From: Burkholderiales bacterium
Lineage (GTDB): Bacteria > Pseudomonadota > Gammaproteobacteria > Burkholderiales > Burkholderiaceae_C
DNA length: 64,000 nt
Direction: 5' to 3'
Assembly (NCBI GenBank): GCA_016213205.1
Contig: JACRAZ010000090.1
Coordinates: forward strand, 62,001-126,000
In this document: piece after piece, positions 25,949 to 34,998 of the stretch
How the letters are laid out: the number at the start of each line of letters is the position of its first letter
Position numbering within the stretch: the first letter of the stretch is position 1
Translations under genes and position numbers: made by a program
The notes under the pieces: generated by a model
What the model saw: the letters and a program-made list of their open reading frames with translations, nothing else
What the model was told of the DNA's origin: nothing
Databases searched by the model: none

Positions 25949-27946
25949 TCAGAAGTGGATGCCGCGCATCATCTGCTGCAGGGCCACGGCCTCGGCGCTG
26001 AGCTTGGGTTTCTCGCCCTTCTCGCCCTTGGCGGCTTCCGAGTCCGGGAACATGCGGAAGGTGGTGTTCATCACGATCTGCGCCACACGCGGTGCCAGCG
26101 CATGCAGCAGCTGGCCGGTGATGCCCAGCCGCGTGGCAATGCGCACCGGCTTGTAGACGCAGGCCTGCGCGATCATGTCGGCCGCCTCTTCCGGTGAGAG
26201 CGTGGGCACGTTCTGGTAGATCTTGGTCGGCGCGATCATCGGCGTGCGCACCAGCGGCATGTTGATCGTGGTGAAGGTGATGCCCTGGTCGGCAAACTCG
26301 CTCGAGGCGCAGCGTGTCCACGCGTCGAGCGCGGCCTTGCTGGCCACGTAGGCCGAGAAGCGCGGCGCGTTGGTCAGCACGCCGATCGAGCTGATGTTCA
26401 CCACGTGGCCGCGCCGCTTGGCCACCATGCCCGGCAGCAGGCCCATGGTGATGCGCAGGCAGCCGAAGTAGTTCAGGTCCATCGTGCGCTCGAAATCGTG
26501 GAAGCGGTCGTAGCTCGATTCGATCGCGCGGCGGATCGAACGGCCGGCGTTGTTGATCAGGAAGTCCACCCCGCCATGCTGCTCCTGCAGCGTCTTGACG
26601 AACTCGGCGCAGCCGGCTTCATCGGAGATGTCCACCGAGTAGCTGTAGACCTTGGCCTCCTTGCCAGCAAAGGCCTTGATCTCCTTGACCGCCTCGTCCA
26701 GCTTGTCCTGGCCGCGGGCGCAGATGATCGTCACCGCGCCGGCCTCGGCAAACTTGCAGGCCGCCGCCAGGCCGATGCCCGAGGAGCCGCCGGTCACCAG
26801 CACCACCTTGCCGCCCACCGCGCCCTTGAGGCTGCGGTCGATGAAGAGGTCGGGGTCGAGGTGGCGTTCCCAGTAGTCCCACAGGCGCCAGGCGTAGTCG
26901 TGCAGGTTCGGGCATTCGATGCCCGAGCCTTCGAGCGCCTTCTTCGTCTCGCGGCAGTCGAAGCGCGTGGGGTAGTTGATGAAGCTCATCATGTCCTCGG
27001 GCAGGCCGAGGTCCTTCATCACCGCATTGACCACGCGGCGCACCGGCGCCAGCGCCATCAGGCCCTTCTTCACGCTCTTGGGGATGAAGCCCAGCAACGC
27101 GGCGTTGACGAACAGGTTCATCTTCGGTGCGTGCGCGGCCTTGCCGAAGATGTCCAGCACGTCGCCCACGCGGTAGCCCACCGGGTCGACCAGGTGGAAG
27201 CACTTGCCCTTGATCTCGTGCTTGCCGTGCGAGATGTGGTCCAGCGCCGCGACGACGAAGTCCACCGGCACGATGTTCACCCGCCCGCCTTCCAGGCCCA
27301 CCGCGGGCATCCAGGGCGGCAGGATCTGGCGCATGCGCTGGATCAGCTTGAAGAAGTAGTAGGGCCCGTCGACCTTGTCCATCTCGCCAGTCTTGGAGTC
27401 GCCCACCACGGCGGCCGGGCGGTACACCGTCCAGGGCACCTTGCACTCCTTGCGCACGATCTTCTCGCTCTCGTGCTTGGTCATGTAGTAGGGGTGGTCC
27501 AGCCCTTCGGCCTCGTCGAACATGTCCTCGCGGAACACGCCTTCGTACAGGCCCGCGGCGGCGATGGAAGACACGTGGTGCACATGCCCGGCATCGATGG
27601 CCTTGGCAAACTCCACCAGGTTGCGCGTGCCCTCGATGTTCACCCGCACCTGGCTCTCTTCGTCGGCCGAGAGGTCGTACACCGCGGCCAGGTGGTACAC
27701 GCCGCCGATCTGGCCCTTCAGGGCCTTGAGGTCCTCGGCGCTCACGCCGAGCTTCTTGCTGGTGAGGTCGCCGGTGATCGGCACTGCGCGTGTCTTGGCC
27801 ACGCCCCAGAACTTGTACAGGTCCGCCAGCTTGGCCTCGCTGCCGGGGCGCACCAGGAAATACACCGTCGTGCCGCGCCGCGCCAGCAAGGCCTTGACCA
27901 GCCGTTTGCCGATGAAGCCGGTGGCACCGGTGACGAAATAGTTCAT
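25949..27946 (-). CDS. long two-domain SDR: fatty acyl-CoA reductase (Marinobacter FAR type)
   Basis: At 665 residues this matches in length and layout the Marinobacter fatty acyl-CoA reductase that makes long-chain alcohols for wax esters. The N-terminal extended SDR has GATGFIG at 7-13, YHLAAVYDL at 84-92 and the catalytic Tyr153-Lys157 in HPYYMTKHESEK. A linker carries VNIVPVDFVV and NYPTRFD. The C-terminal classical SDR has GGSSGIG at 386-392, NNAGRSIRRAIE near 465 and Tyr533-Lys537 in YVASK. It is a single minus-strand gene, convergent with dmeF, and its neighbours to the right are lipid and storage genes. Confidence 0.88.
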   Translation of the reverse strand: MNYFVTGATGFIGKRLVKALLARRGTTVYFLVRPGSEAKLADLYKFWGVAKTRAVPITGDLTSKKLGVSAEDLKALKGQIGGVYHLAAVYDLSADEESQVRVNIEGTRNLVEFAKAIDAGHVHHVSSIAAAGLYEGVFREDMFDEAEGLDHPYYMTKHESEKIVRKECKVPWTVYRPAAVVGDSKTGEMDKVDGPYYFFKLIQRMRQILPPWMPAVGLEGGRVNIVPVDFVVAALDHISHGKHEIKGKCFHLVDPVGYRVGDVLDIFGKAAHAPKMNLFVNAALLGFIPKSVKKGLMALAPVRRVVNAVMKDLGLPEDMMSFINYPTRFDCRETKKALEGSGIECPNLHDYAWRLWDYWERHLDPDLFIDRSLKGAVGGKVVLVTGGSSGIGLAAACKFAEAGAVTIICARGQDKLDEAVKEIKAFAGKEAKVYSYSVDISDEAGCAEFVKTLQEQHGGVDFLINNAGRSIRRAIESSYDRFHDFERTMDLNYFGCLRITMGLLPGMVAKRRGHVVNISSIGVLTNAPRFSAYVASKAALDAWTRCASSEFADQGITFTTINMPLVRTPMIAPTKIYQNVPTLSPEEAADMIAQACVYKPVRIATRLGITGQLLHALAPRVAQIVMNTTFRMFPDSEAAKGEKGEKPKLSAEAVALQQMMRGIHF

Positions 27947-28107
27947 GGGGTTCTCCTCGTGGGAAAGGTCCGGGGTGGCCTGATTCTTAGCGAAGGCTGG
28001 CGGCCGCCTGTTGCGCGCTAACCCCAAGCCCGGGCACCGGCGCGGCCGGCGGCCCGCACGGGCACCCCGTTCATGGCGACAATCGGCCGCAAACCCGTTG
28101 TGACGCC

Positions 28108-29700
28108 ATGCTCCACCCTGCCCTTCGCCTGTGGATGCGCCTGCTGCCCTGCCTGCTGGCGGCCGCGCTGTTCGCCGGCTGCGCCACCCCGCTGCCCACG
28201 ATCGACCGCGACAAGATCGCCAGCGAGGCCATCCCCGCCTCGCCCGGCACGGCGCTGGGCCGCATCGTCGCGAACTCCACCCCGGCCAATGCCCACTCGG
28301 GCTTCCGGCTGATGCCGCTGGGCTCGTTCTCGCTGGACACGCGGGTGCAGCTCGCGCGCCGGGCCGAGGTGTCGCTGGACGTGCAGTACTACCACCTCGA
28401 GAACGACGAAACCGGCCGCTGGCTGCTGCGCGCGCTGCGCGACGCGGCCGACCGCGGCGTGCGCGTGCGCCTGCTGGTGGACGATTTCTACACCGGTGGC
28501 CATGACGACCTGTTCCTGGCCTTCGCCGCACACAAGAACGTCGAGGTGAGGGTGTTCAACCCGTTCTGCTGCGCACGCGGCTCGGGCCAGGCCACGCGCT
28601 TCCTTGCTTCGTTGGGCGATTGGGGGCGGGTGAACCACCGCATGCACAACAAGCTGTTCGTGGCCGATGGCATTGCCGCGGTGATCGGCGGCCGCAACGT
28701 GGCCAACGAGTACTACCTGCGGGGCGAAGCGGACAACTTCATCGACCTGGACGCGCTGGTGGTGGGCAAGCTGGTGGAGCCGCTGGCGGCCCTGTTCGAC
28801 CGCTACTGGAACAGCGAACCGGTGTTCCCGTACCACAGCGTGGCCCGCAGCACGATGGACAAGCCGGCGCTGCTGGCCTACTTCGAGCGCCAGACCGGCC
28901 CCGAGCACACACCCGCGCCGGCCGAGCTGCCGCCGAACGACATCCTGGGCTACGGCCCGATCGCCGACGACCTGGCCGACGGCCGGCTGGGCCTGATCTG
29001 GGGCGAGGGTTATGCCTTCGCCGACCACCCGGACAAGCCCTTCGAGGGCTCGGTGGGCGGCGAACTGCTGGAGACCAGCGTCACGTACAACGTGCTGGAG
29101 GCGATGAAGCTCGCGAAGACCGAGGTGGTGGCCTCCTCGCCCTACTTCGTGCCCGGGCCCAAGGGCATCGAGCTGCTGCGCTCGCTGCGCGGCCGGGGCG
29201 TGCGGGTCAGCGTGATGACCAATTCGCTGGGCGCCACCGACGAGCCACTGGTGCACCTGGGCTACAGCCGCTACCGCGAGGAGATGCTGCGCATGGGCGT
29301 CGAGCTCTACGAGCTGAGCAGCCAGCGGGTCAAGAACAACAAGCGCCTGTTCCACTTCGGCTCCAGCCTGGGGCGCCTGCACGCGAAGCTGGTGGTGATC
29401 GACCGCCGCCTGTCCTTCATCGGCTCGATGAACCTCGACCCGCGTTCGGCCACCATCAACACCGAGCTCGGCGCGGTGATCGACAGCCCGCAGCTCGCGC
29501 GCGAGCTGCAGCGCGTGATCGACCTCGACCGCCTGCAAAGCGCCTACCGCGTGCGCCTGCGCGCCGACGGCCATGGCCTCGAGTGGCTGAGCATCGACGA
29601 CGATCGCGAGGTGGTGCTCGACACCGAGCCCGATGCGTCGCTGTGGCTGCGCATCAGGACCTGGCTGCTCAGCCCGCTGGTGCCCGAAGAGCTGCTCTGA
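28108..29700 (+). CDS. phospholipase D family lipoprotein (cardiolipin synthase C-like)
   Basis: The 530-residue protein begins with a lipoprotein signal ending AALFAGC, so Cys25 is the likely lipidation site. Two HKD motifs are present: HNKLFVADGIAAVIGG from His180 and HAKLVVIDRRLSFIGS from His425. LDVQYYHLENDETGRWLLRAL and the general layout fit the ClsC/YmdC group that makes cardiolipin from phospholipids. It is divergent from the fatty acyl-CoA reductase across a 161-bp gap, and upstream of the phasin. Confidence 0.88.
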   Translation: MLHPALRLWMRLLPCLLAAALFAGCATPLPTIDRDKIASEAIPASPGTALGRIVANSTPANAHSGFRLMPLGSFSLDTRVQLARRAEVSLDVQYYHLENDETGRWLLRALRDAADRGVRVRLLVDDFYTGGHDDLFLAFAAHKNVEVRVFNPFCCARGSGQATRFLASLGDWGRVNHRMHNKLFVADGIAAVIGGRNVANEYYLRGEADNFIDLDALVVGKLVEPLAALFDRYWNSEPVFPYHSVARSTMDKPALLAYFERQTGPEHTPAPAELPPNDILGYGPIADDLADGRLGLIWGEGYAFADHPDKPFEGSVGGELLETSVTYNVLEAMKLAKTEVVASSPYFVPGPKGIELLRSLRGRGVRVSVMTNSLGATDEPLVHLGYSRYREEMLRMGVELYELSSQRVKNNKRLFHFGSSLGRLHAKLVVIDRRLSFIGSMNLDPRSATINTELGAVIDSPQLARELQRVIDLDRLQSAYRVRLRADGHGLEWLSIDDDREVVLDTEPDASLWLRIRTWLLSPLVPEELL

Positions 29701-29740
29701 ACCCCGGCCGGGCTGCCGGTGCCGGTGGATCAGGGAACAT

Positions 29741-29768
29741 CCTAGGGTCCGATCCCCATCGGATTAGG
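29741..29768. promoter_or_regulatory. interrupted inverted repeat upstream of the phasin gene
   Basis: TCCGAT, CCCC, ATCGGA form a perfect 6-bp stem, flanked by an outer CCTA/TAGG pair separated by a two-base bulge. It lies about 95 bp before the phasin ATG. An operator is likelier than a terminator, because there is no T-run and it is about 40 bp past the phospholipase stop. No regulator can be named. Confidence 0.4.
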
Positions 29769-29862
29769 CTGTGCCCTCGAACGCGCCTGCCTACACTGGC
29801 GACGTGCGGCTGCACGGTGCGGCCCCGCCCCGGCGCCCGCGCGCACGCATGAAGGAGACACG

Positions 29863-30438
29863 ATGGTCAAGAAGCTGCAGAAGATGGCTGCCAAGAAGGC
29901 CGCCTCGCCCACCGGCCTGCTGGACAGCCAGCTTGCGCAGACGGTGAAGGATTCGGCCCAGCAGATCTGGCTGGCCGGGCTGGGCGCCTTCTCGAAGGCC
30001 CAGGGCGAAGGCACCAAGGTGTTCGAGACGCTCATCAAGGAAGGCGTCAACCTGCATCGCAAGACCCAGGCCGCCGCCGAGGAGAAGCTGGGCGACATGG
30101 CCGGCAAGATGACGGCCATGGCCGGCGAGGTGGGCACCAAGGCCAATGCGCACTGGGACAAGCTGGAAACCATCTTCGAGGAACGCACCGCCCGCGCGAT
30201 GAGCCGCCTGGGCGTGCCCACCGCGAAGGACGTGGCCGCGCTGACCGAGCGTGTTGATGCCCTGGCCGCCGCGGTGGCCAAGCTCGGTGGCCAGGCGGCA
30301 CCGGCCAAGGCGGCCCGCAAGCCGGCGGCCAAACCGTCCGCCAAGGCCCCGAAGGCCCCCGCACCGGCCGCGCCGCCGCCGGCCCCGGCCGCCAAGAAGC
30401 GCGCGCCGCGCAAGACCGCGGCCGCGAAGGCTGATTGA
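29863..30438 (+). CDS. phasin family polyhydroxyalkanoate granule protein
   Basis: A 191-residue protein. The phasin region is LAQTVKDSAQQIWLAGLGAFSKAQGEGTKVFETLIKEG with the helical AAAEEKLGDMAGKMTAM, and the C-terminal third is a Lys/Ala/Pro tail (KAARKPAAKPS style) like PhaI/PhaF-type phasins, which bind granules and also DNA. A strong Shine-Dalgarno GAAGGAG stands 6-8 nt before the ATG. It is followed after 11 bp by a patatin lipase, so the two are probably one transcript concerned with storage lipid. Confidence 0.9.
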   Translation: MVKKLQKMAAKKAASPTGLLDSQLAQTVKDSAQQIWLAGLGAFSKAQGEGTKVFETLIKEGVNLHRKTQAAAEEKLGDMAGKMTAMAGEVGTKANAHWDKLETIFEERTARAMSRLGVPTAKDVAALTERVDALAAAVAKLGGQAAPAKAARKPAAKPSAKAPKAPAPAAPPPAPAAKKRAPRKTAAAKAD

Positions 30439-30449
30439 GGAGCACCCCC

Positions 30450-31667
30450 ATGCGCCCGGCAAACGCTGCACGCGTGGGCCTGGCGCTGGCCGGTGGCGGC
30501 CCGCTGGGCGCCACCTGGGAAATCGGCGCCTTGTGCGCGCTGGAAGAGGCCCTGCCGGCGCTGGATTTCACCGCGCTGCAGGGCTACGTGGGTGTCTCGG
30601 CAGGCGGCTTCATCGCCGCCGCGCTGGCCAACGGCATGCGGCCGCGCCAGCTGTGCGCCTCGTTCATCGAGAACAACCCCGCCGACCCGCGCGACCTGAT
30701 CAGCCCGATGCTGTTTGCACGGCCGGCGCTGGCCGAGCTGGCCGGCCGCCTGGCCTCGCTGCCGCTGCTGGCCGTGCAGGCCGGCTGGGCGCTGGCGCTG
30801 GGCCGGCGCTCGTTCCTCGCCACCGTGGAACGCCTGGGCCGTGCGCTGCCCGCCGGCCTGTTCAGCGCCGGGCCGCTGGAAGCGCGGCTCGAGCAGGTGT
30901 TTTCGGCCCCCGGCCGCAGCAACGACTTCCGCGCCCTGCGCCGGCGCCTGGTGCTGGTGGCCACCGACCTCGACAGCGGCCAGGCCGCCCCCTTCGGCAT
31001 GGCCGGCTGGGATCACGTGCCGATCTCGCGCGCGGTGGCCGCCAGCGCGGCGTTGCCGGGGCTGTTCCCGCCGGTGGCCATCGGCGGGCGCTGGTACGTG
31101 GACGGCGCCCTGAAGAAGACGCTGCACGCCAGCGTGCTGCTCGACCAGGGCCTGGACCTGCTGCTGTGCCTGAACCCGCTGGTGCCCTTCGATGCCACGC
31201 ACTCGCTGCGCCACCGCGTGCTCGAAGGCGGCAGCCGCATCCCGCGCATCGTGCAGGGCGGCCTGCCGCTGGTGCTGAGCCAGACCTTCCGCACGCTGAT
31301 CCATTCGCGCCTGGAACTGGGCCTGAAGGGCTACGAGCGCTCGCACCCCGACACCGACATCGTGCTGCTCGAACCCGACCAGCGTGACCCGGAGATGTTC
31401 CTGGCCAACATCCTGAGCTACTCGCAGCGCCGCCACCTGGCCGAGCACGCCTACCAGACCACGCGCGAAGACCTGCGTTCGCGGCGCAGCGCGCTGGGCG
31501 CCGTGCTGGCGCGCCACGGCCTGGCGCTGGACAACGCGGCGCTGGACGATCCGCACCGGCACCTGGTGTCGCGCCACGGCCGCCGCCGCGGCGCGCTGGC
31601 GGCGCCGCTCAAGCGCCTGGACGAGGTGCTGGACGACCTGGAACTCGCGTTGGCAGCCGTCGGCTGA
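30450..31667 (+). CDS. patatin-like phospholipase family protein
   Basis: The 405-residue product has the patatin motifs: oxyanion loop LAGGGPLG (13-20), nucleophile elbow GVSAGG with Ser50, and the catalytic dyad Asp218 in VDGALKK. GAG-type SD GAGGAGC precedes the ATG at 30450; an in-frame TTG 15 nt upstream is less likely. Substrates may be phospholipids or neutral storage lipids; the phasin just upstream favours a role at granules, as inference. Confidence 0.88.
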   Translation: MRPANAARVGLALAGGGPLGATWEIGALCALEEALPALDFTALQGYVGVSAGGFIAAALANGMRPRQLCASFIENNPADPRDLISPMLFARPALAELAGRLASLPLLAVQAGWALALGRRSFLATVERLGRALPAGLFSAGPLEARLEQVFSAPGRSNDFRALRRRLVLVATDLDSGQAAPFGMAGWDHVPISRAVAASAALPGLFPPVAIGGRWYVDGALKKTLHASVLLDQGLDLLLCLNPLVPFDATHSLRHRVLEGGSRIPRIVQGGLPLVLSQTFRTLIHSRLELGLKGYERSHPDTDIVLLEPDQRDPEMFLANILSYSQRRHLAEHAYQTTREDLRSRRSALGAVLARHGLALDNAALDDPHRHLVSRHGRRRGALAAPLKRLDEVLDDLELALAAVG

Positions 31668-31695
31668 TCCGACCCGGTTTCGCTTGCTCCCCCCA

Positions 31696-31755
31696 CGGCC
31701 CGGCTTGGCATGCCGGGCCGCTGCGCCACGCGCAAGCCAGTCCGCAGGGACTGGC
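31696..31755. terminator. two hairpins between convergent patatin and carboxypeptidase genes
   Basis: A 9-bp stem (CGGCCCGGC at 31696-31704 with GCCGGGCCG at 31712-31720) is followed by an 8-bp stem (GCCAGTCC at 31736-31743 with GGACTGGC at 31748-31755). They fill the 100-bp gap between two convergent stop codons and can act on both strands. A T-run is lacking, so they are terminator-like rather than classical. Confidence 0.5.
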
Positions 31756-31767
31756 CTGCGTCCGGGC

Positions 31768-33285
31768 TCAGCCCAGGTAGCGCGCCTCCAGGTGCGCCTT
31801 GAAGTGCGCCGGGTTCAGCGCCTCGCCGCTGGCACGCAGCGCCAGCTCATCGGTGGGCCAGCGGCTGCCGGCCGACCAGATGTTGTCGCGCAGCCAGTCG
31901 AACACCGGCGCCAGCTCGCCGCGGGTGATGCGCGCATCGAGGTCGGGCATCGAGCGGCGCATGGTGGCGAACCACTGCGCCGCGAACATCGCGCCCAGCG
32001 AATAACACGGAAAGTAGCCGAACATGGCCTCGGGCCAGTGCACGTCCTGCAGCGGGCCGTCCTGGTAGTTGCCGCGCGTATCCACGCCCAGCAGCTCGGC
32101 CATCTTGGCGTCCCAGAGCGCGGGGATGTCCTCGGCCTCGATCTCGCCCTCGATCAGCGGGCGCTCGATCTCGTAGCGCAGGATCACGTGCGCGGGGTAG
32201 CTCACCTCGTCGGCGTCCACGCGGATGAAACCGGGCTTCACCCGCGTCATCAGCCGGTGCAGGTTGTCCGGCTCGAAGGCCGGCTGCGCGCCGAAGGCCT
32301 GGTGCAGCAGCGGCGCCAGCAGGCGCGCGAAGCCCGGGTGCCCCCCGAGCTGCATCTCGAACGCCAGCGACTGGCTCTCGTGGATGGCCATCGAGCGCGC
32401 GCGCGAGACCGGCTGGCCCAGCCAGGCGCGCGGCAGGTTCTGTTCGTAGCGGCCGTGGCCGGTTTCGTGGATGGTGCCCAGCAGGCCCATCAGGAACTCG
32501 TCGTCACGGTAGCGCGTGGTCAGGCGCACGTCCTCGGGCACACCGCCGGAAAACGGGTGCGTGCTCTCATCCAGCCGGCCGGCGGAGAAGTCGAAGCCCA
32601 TCAGCCGCATCGCCTGCTCGCCCAGCGCGCGCTGCGCGGGCACCGGGAACGGGCCCACCGGCCGCTGCACCGGTTCGTGGGCCTGCTTGTCCACCACCCG
32701 GCGGATCAGGCCCGGCAGCCATTGCCGCACCGCGCCGAAGATGCGGTCCACCTCGGCACAGCGCATGCCGGGCTCGAAGCGGTCCATCAGCGCCTCGTAG
32801 CGGCCCAGGCCCGATTGCTCGGACAGCAGCGTGGCCTCCTCGCGCGCCGTGGCCAGCACCTCGCGGAAGTTGCCGAGGAAGCCGTTCCAGTCGTTGGCCG
32901 GCCGCTGGTGGCGCCAGGCGTGCTCGCAGCGCGCGGTGGCCAGCTGTGCGCGCTGCACCAGCGATTCGGGCAGCGCGTTCGACAGCAGCCACTCGCGCCG
33001 CATCTCGCGCAGGTTGGCGCGCTGGAAGTCCGACAGCGGTTCCTGTTCGGCACGCGCGAGATCGTCGCGCAGCCGCGGCTCGGTGCGCAGCCGGTGCATC
33101 AGGGTGGCCACCTCGGCCAGCGCGGCGGCGCGCGCATCGTTGCCGCGTGGTGGCATCTTGGCGGCGCGGTCCCAGGAAACGATGGCTTGCAGATGCTCCA
33201 GGTGGTGCAGGCGCTGGAACAGGGCGGCCAGGCCGTCGTAGGCCGGCGTGTCGGTGCGCGCGGCAGCAGCAGCAGGGTGAGTCAT
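31768..33285 (-). CDS. carboxypeptidase M32 family metallopeptidase
   Basis: A 505-residue zinc carboxypeptidase of the Thermus Taq type. The HEXXH zinc motif is HETGHGRYEQ at His273/Glu274/His277, with the third ligand in AIHESQSLAFE about 30 residues on. AYDGLAALFQRLHHLEHLQAIVSWD at the N-terminus and RVDADEVSYPAHVILRYEIE are family blocks. The start ATG at 33285 fits; a repeat-like sequence stands immediately upstream. Role is cytoplasmic peptide turnover. Confidence 0.94.
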   Translation of the reverse strand: MTHPAAAAARTDTPAYDGLAALFQRLHHLEHLQAIVSWDRAAKMPPRGNDARAAALAEVATLMHRLRTEPRLRDDLARAEQEPLSDFQRANLREMRREWLLSNALPESLVQRAQLATARCEHAWRHQRPANDWNGFLGNFREVLATAREEATLLSEQSGLGRYEALMDRFEPGMRCAEVDRIFGAVRQWLPGLIRRVVDKQAHEPVQRPVGPFPVPAQRALGEQAMRLMGFDFSAGRLDESTHPFSGGVPEDVRLTTRYRDDEFLMGLLGTIHETGHGRYEQNLPRAWLGQPVSRARSMAIHESQSLAFEMQLGGHPGFARLLAPLLHQAFGAQPAFEPDNLHRLMTRVKPGFIRVDADEVSYPAHVILRYEIERPLIEGEIEAEDIPALWDAKMAELLGVDTRGNYQDGPLQDVHWPEAMFGYFPCYSLGAMFAAQWFATMRRSMPDLDARITRGELAPVFDWLRDNIWSAGSRWPTDELALRASGEALNPAHFKAHLEARYLG

Positions 33286-33326
33286 CGGGACTGCCCGGCC
33301 GTTCCGAAGGTCCCGAACGCCCCGGT

Positions 33327-33363
33327 GGGGGGCCGCGAACGAAGTGAGGTGGGGGGCATCATG
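33327..33363. repeat. dispersed intergenic repeat, copy 1
   Basis: The core GCGAACGAAGTGAGG flanked by G-runs closely resembles the sequence at 61000-61036 (GCGAACGCAGTGAGC, also between G-runs). Both lie in gaps of about 107 bp before minus-strand genes. It looks like a small chromosome-specific intergenic element. Confidence 0.45.
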
Positions 33364-33392
33364 GCGCGCGATTGTGGCGCCGACCTTCGGGC

Positions 33393-33875
33393 TCAGGGTG
33401 TGAATTGTCCCGGCCAGAACCACAGCAGCACGGCGGTCATCGTGACGTAGCGGCCGAACTTGCCGATCGCCATGTACAGCACGCAGGGCCAGAACGGCAG
33501 CTTGAGCCAGCCCGCCACCGCGCACAGCGGATCGCCCACCGCGGGCAGCCAGGACAGCAGGCAGGCCTTGGGTCCGAACTGCTCCAGCCACTGCAAGGCC
33601 CGGGCCTCCAGCCGCTTGTGCGCCACGCGCTCGTACACGCGCTCCACGCCATAGCCCATCCACCAGGTGATCGCGCCGCCCACGGTGTTGCCCAGCGTGG
33701 CCACCGCCACCGCGGGCCAGAACATCTCGGGGTTGAGCTTCACGAGGCCGAACACCGCCGGCTCCGACCCCATCGGCAGCAGCGTGGCCGAGACCAGCGA
33801 GATGACGAACACCGTCGACAGGCCGAACTTCGGCAGGGCCAGCGCGGCCAGCAGGGCGGGGATCCAGGCATCCAT
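33393..33875 (-). CDS. YqaA-type SNARE-associated (DedA-like) membrane protein
   Basis: A 160-residue membrane protein with FVISLVSATLLPMGSEPAVFGLV, FWPAVAVATLGNTVGGAITWWMG and LSWLPAVGDPLCAVAGWLKLPFW, the pattern of YqaA/DedA proteins that may move lipids or support membrane homeostasis. The ATG at 33875 (MDAWIPALLAALALP) matches the family start; an upstream ATG pair ends at 33887. It is divergent from dusB across 88 bp. Confidence 0.88.
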   Translation of the reverse strand: MDAWIPALLAALALPKFGLSTVFVISLVSATLLPMGSEPAVFGLVKLNPEMFWPAVAVATLGNTVGGAITWWMGYGVERVYERVAHKRLEARALQWLEQFGPKACLLSWLPAVGDPLCAVAGWLKLPFWPCVLYMAIGKFGRYVTMTAVLLWFWPGQFTP

Positions 33876-33916
33876 GGGCCGCATCATAGGCAGCGCGGCG
33901 CGCCCCGGCCGGCCGG

Positions 33917-33922
33917 TATACT
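33917..33922 (+). promoter_or_regulatory. candidate -10 box for the dusB-fis-purH operon
   Basis: CCGGTATACTGCTG contains TATACT, one of the best -10 hexamers in the window, 42 nt before the dusB ATG. The upstream region is GC-rich without a recognisable TTGACA. Confidence 0.45.
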
Positions 33923-33963
33923 GCTGCCTCCTTTTTCAGCAGCACCCACCCCCCCGTTTCACC

Positions 33964-34998
33964 ATGCGCATCGGCCCCCACGAGCTGCCGAATCGACTGT
34001 TCGTCGCCCCGATGGCCGGGGTGACCGACCGGCCGTTCCGCCAGCTGTGCCGCCGCCTGGGCGCGGGCTACGCGGTGAGCGAGATGGTGACGGCCAAGCG
34101 CGAGCTCTGGCACACGCTGAAAACCTCGCGCCGGGCCGACCACACCGGCGAGCCGGCGCCCATCGCGGTGCAGATCGCCGGCACCACGCCGGCGATGATG
34201 GCCGAGGCCACCGCCTACAACATCGACCGTGGCGCCCAGATCATCGACATCAACATGGGCTGCCCGGCCAAGAAGGTGTGCAACGTGTGGGCCGGCTCGG
34301 CGCTGATGCGCGACGAGGCGCTCGCGCTGGCCATCGTCGAGGCCGTGGTGGCCGCCGCCGCGCCGCACGGCGTGCCGGTGACGCTGAAGATGCGCACCGG
34401 CTGGTGCGCCACCGAGCGCAATGCACTCGCGCTGGCCCGCGCGGCAGAGGCCGCCGGCATCACGATGCTCACCGTGCACGGCCGCACGCGCGAGCAGGGC
34501 TACAAGGGCGCGGCCGAGTACGACACCATCGCCGCGGTGAAGGCCGCCGTGCGCATCCCGGTGGTGGCCAATGGCGACATCGACTCGCCGCAAAAGGCGC
34601 GCGCAGTGCTGGCCCACACCGGCGCCGATGCGCTGATGATCGGCCGTGCCGCACAGGGCCGGCCGTGGATCTTCCGCGAGATCGCGCACTTCCTGGCCAC
34701 CGGCGCCGAACTGGCGCCACCGGCCACGCGGGAGGTGAAGCAGTGGCTCGTCGAGCACCTGCACGAGCACTACACGCTGTATGGCGAATACACCGGCGTG
34801 CGCACCGCGCGCAAGCACATCGGCTGGGCCGTGCGCGCACTGCCGGGCGGCGAGGCCTTCCGCGCCGCGATGAACACGCTGGACAGCATCGATGCCCAGG
34901 TGGCCGCCGTGGCCACCTTCTTCGATGCCCTGGCCGAACACCACCCGCTGCTGCCGCAGGCGGCGGCCAACGACGATTTGCTGGCCCTCGAAGCATGA
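33964..34998 (+). CDS. dusB: tRNA-dihydrouridine synthase B
   Basis: DusB reduces uridine to dihydrouridine in the tRNA D-loop using FMN and NADPH. The 344-residue TIM-barrel protein has VAPMAGVTDRPFR, IDINMGCPAKKVC with the catalytic Cys, VTLKMRTGW, TVHGRTREQGYKG, VVANGDIDSPQKA and DALMIGRAAQGRPWIF. The dusB-fis pair is conserved across proteobacteria and here uses an ATGA overlap. The ATG at 33964 gives the standard MRIGPHEL start. Confidence 0.96.
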   Translation: MRIGPHELPNRLFVAPMAGVTDRPFRQLCRRLGAGYAVSEMVTAKRELWHTLKTSRRADHTGEPAPIAVQIAGTTPAMMAEATAYNIDRGAQIIDINMGCPAKKVCNVWAGSALMRDEALALAIVEAVVAAAAPHGVPVTLKMRTGWCATERNALALARAAEAAGITMLTVHGRTREQGYKGAAEYDTIAAVKAAVRIPVVANGDIDSPQKARAVLAHTGADALMIGRAAQGRPWIFREIAHFLATGAELAPPATREVKQWLVEHLHEHYTLYGEYTGVRTARKHIGWAVRALPGGEAFRAAMNTLDSIDAQVAAVATFFDALAEHHPLLPQAAANDDLLALEA

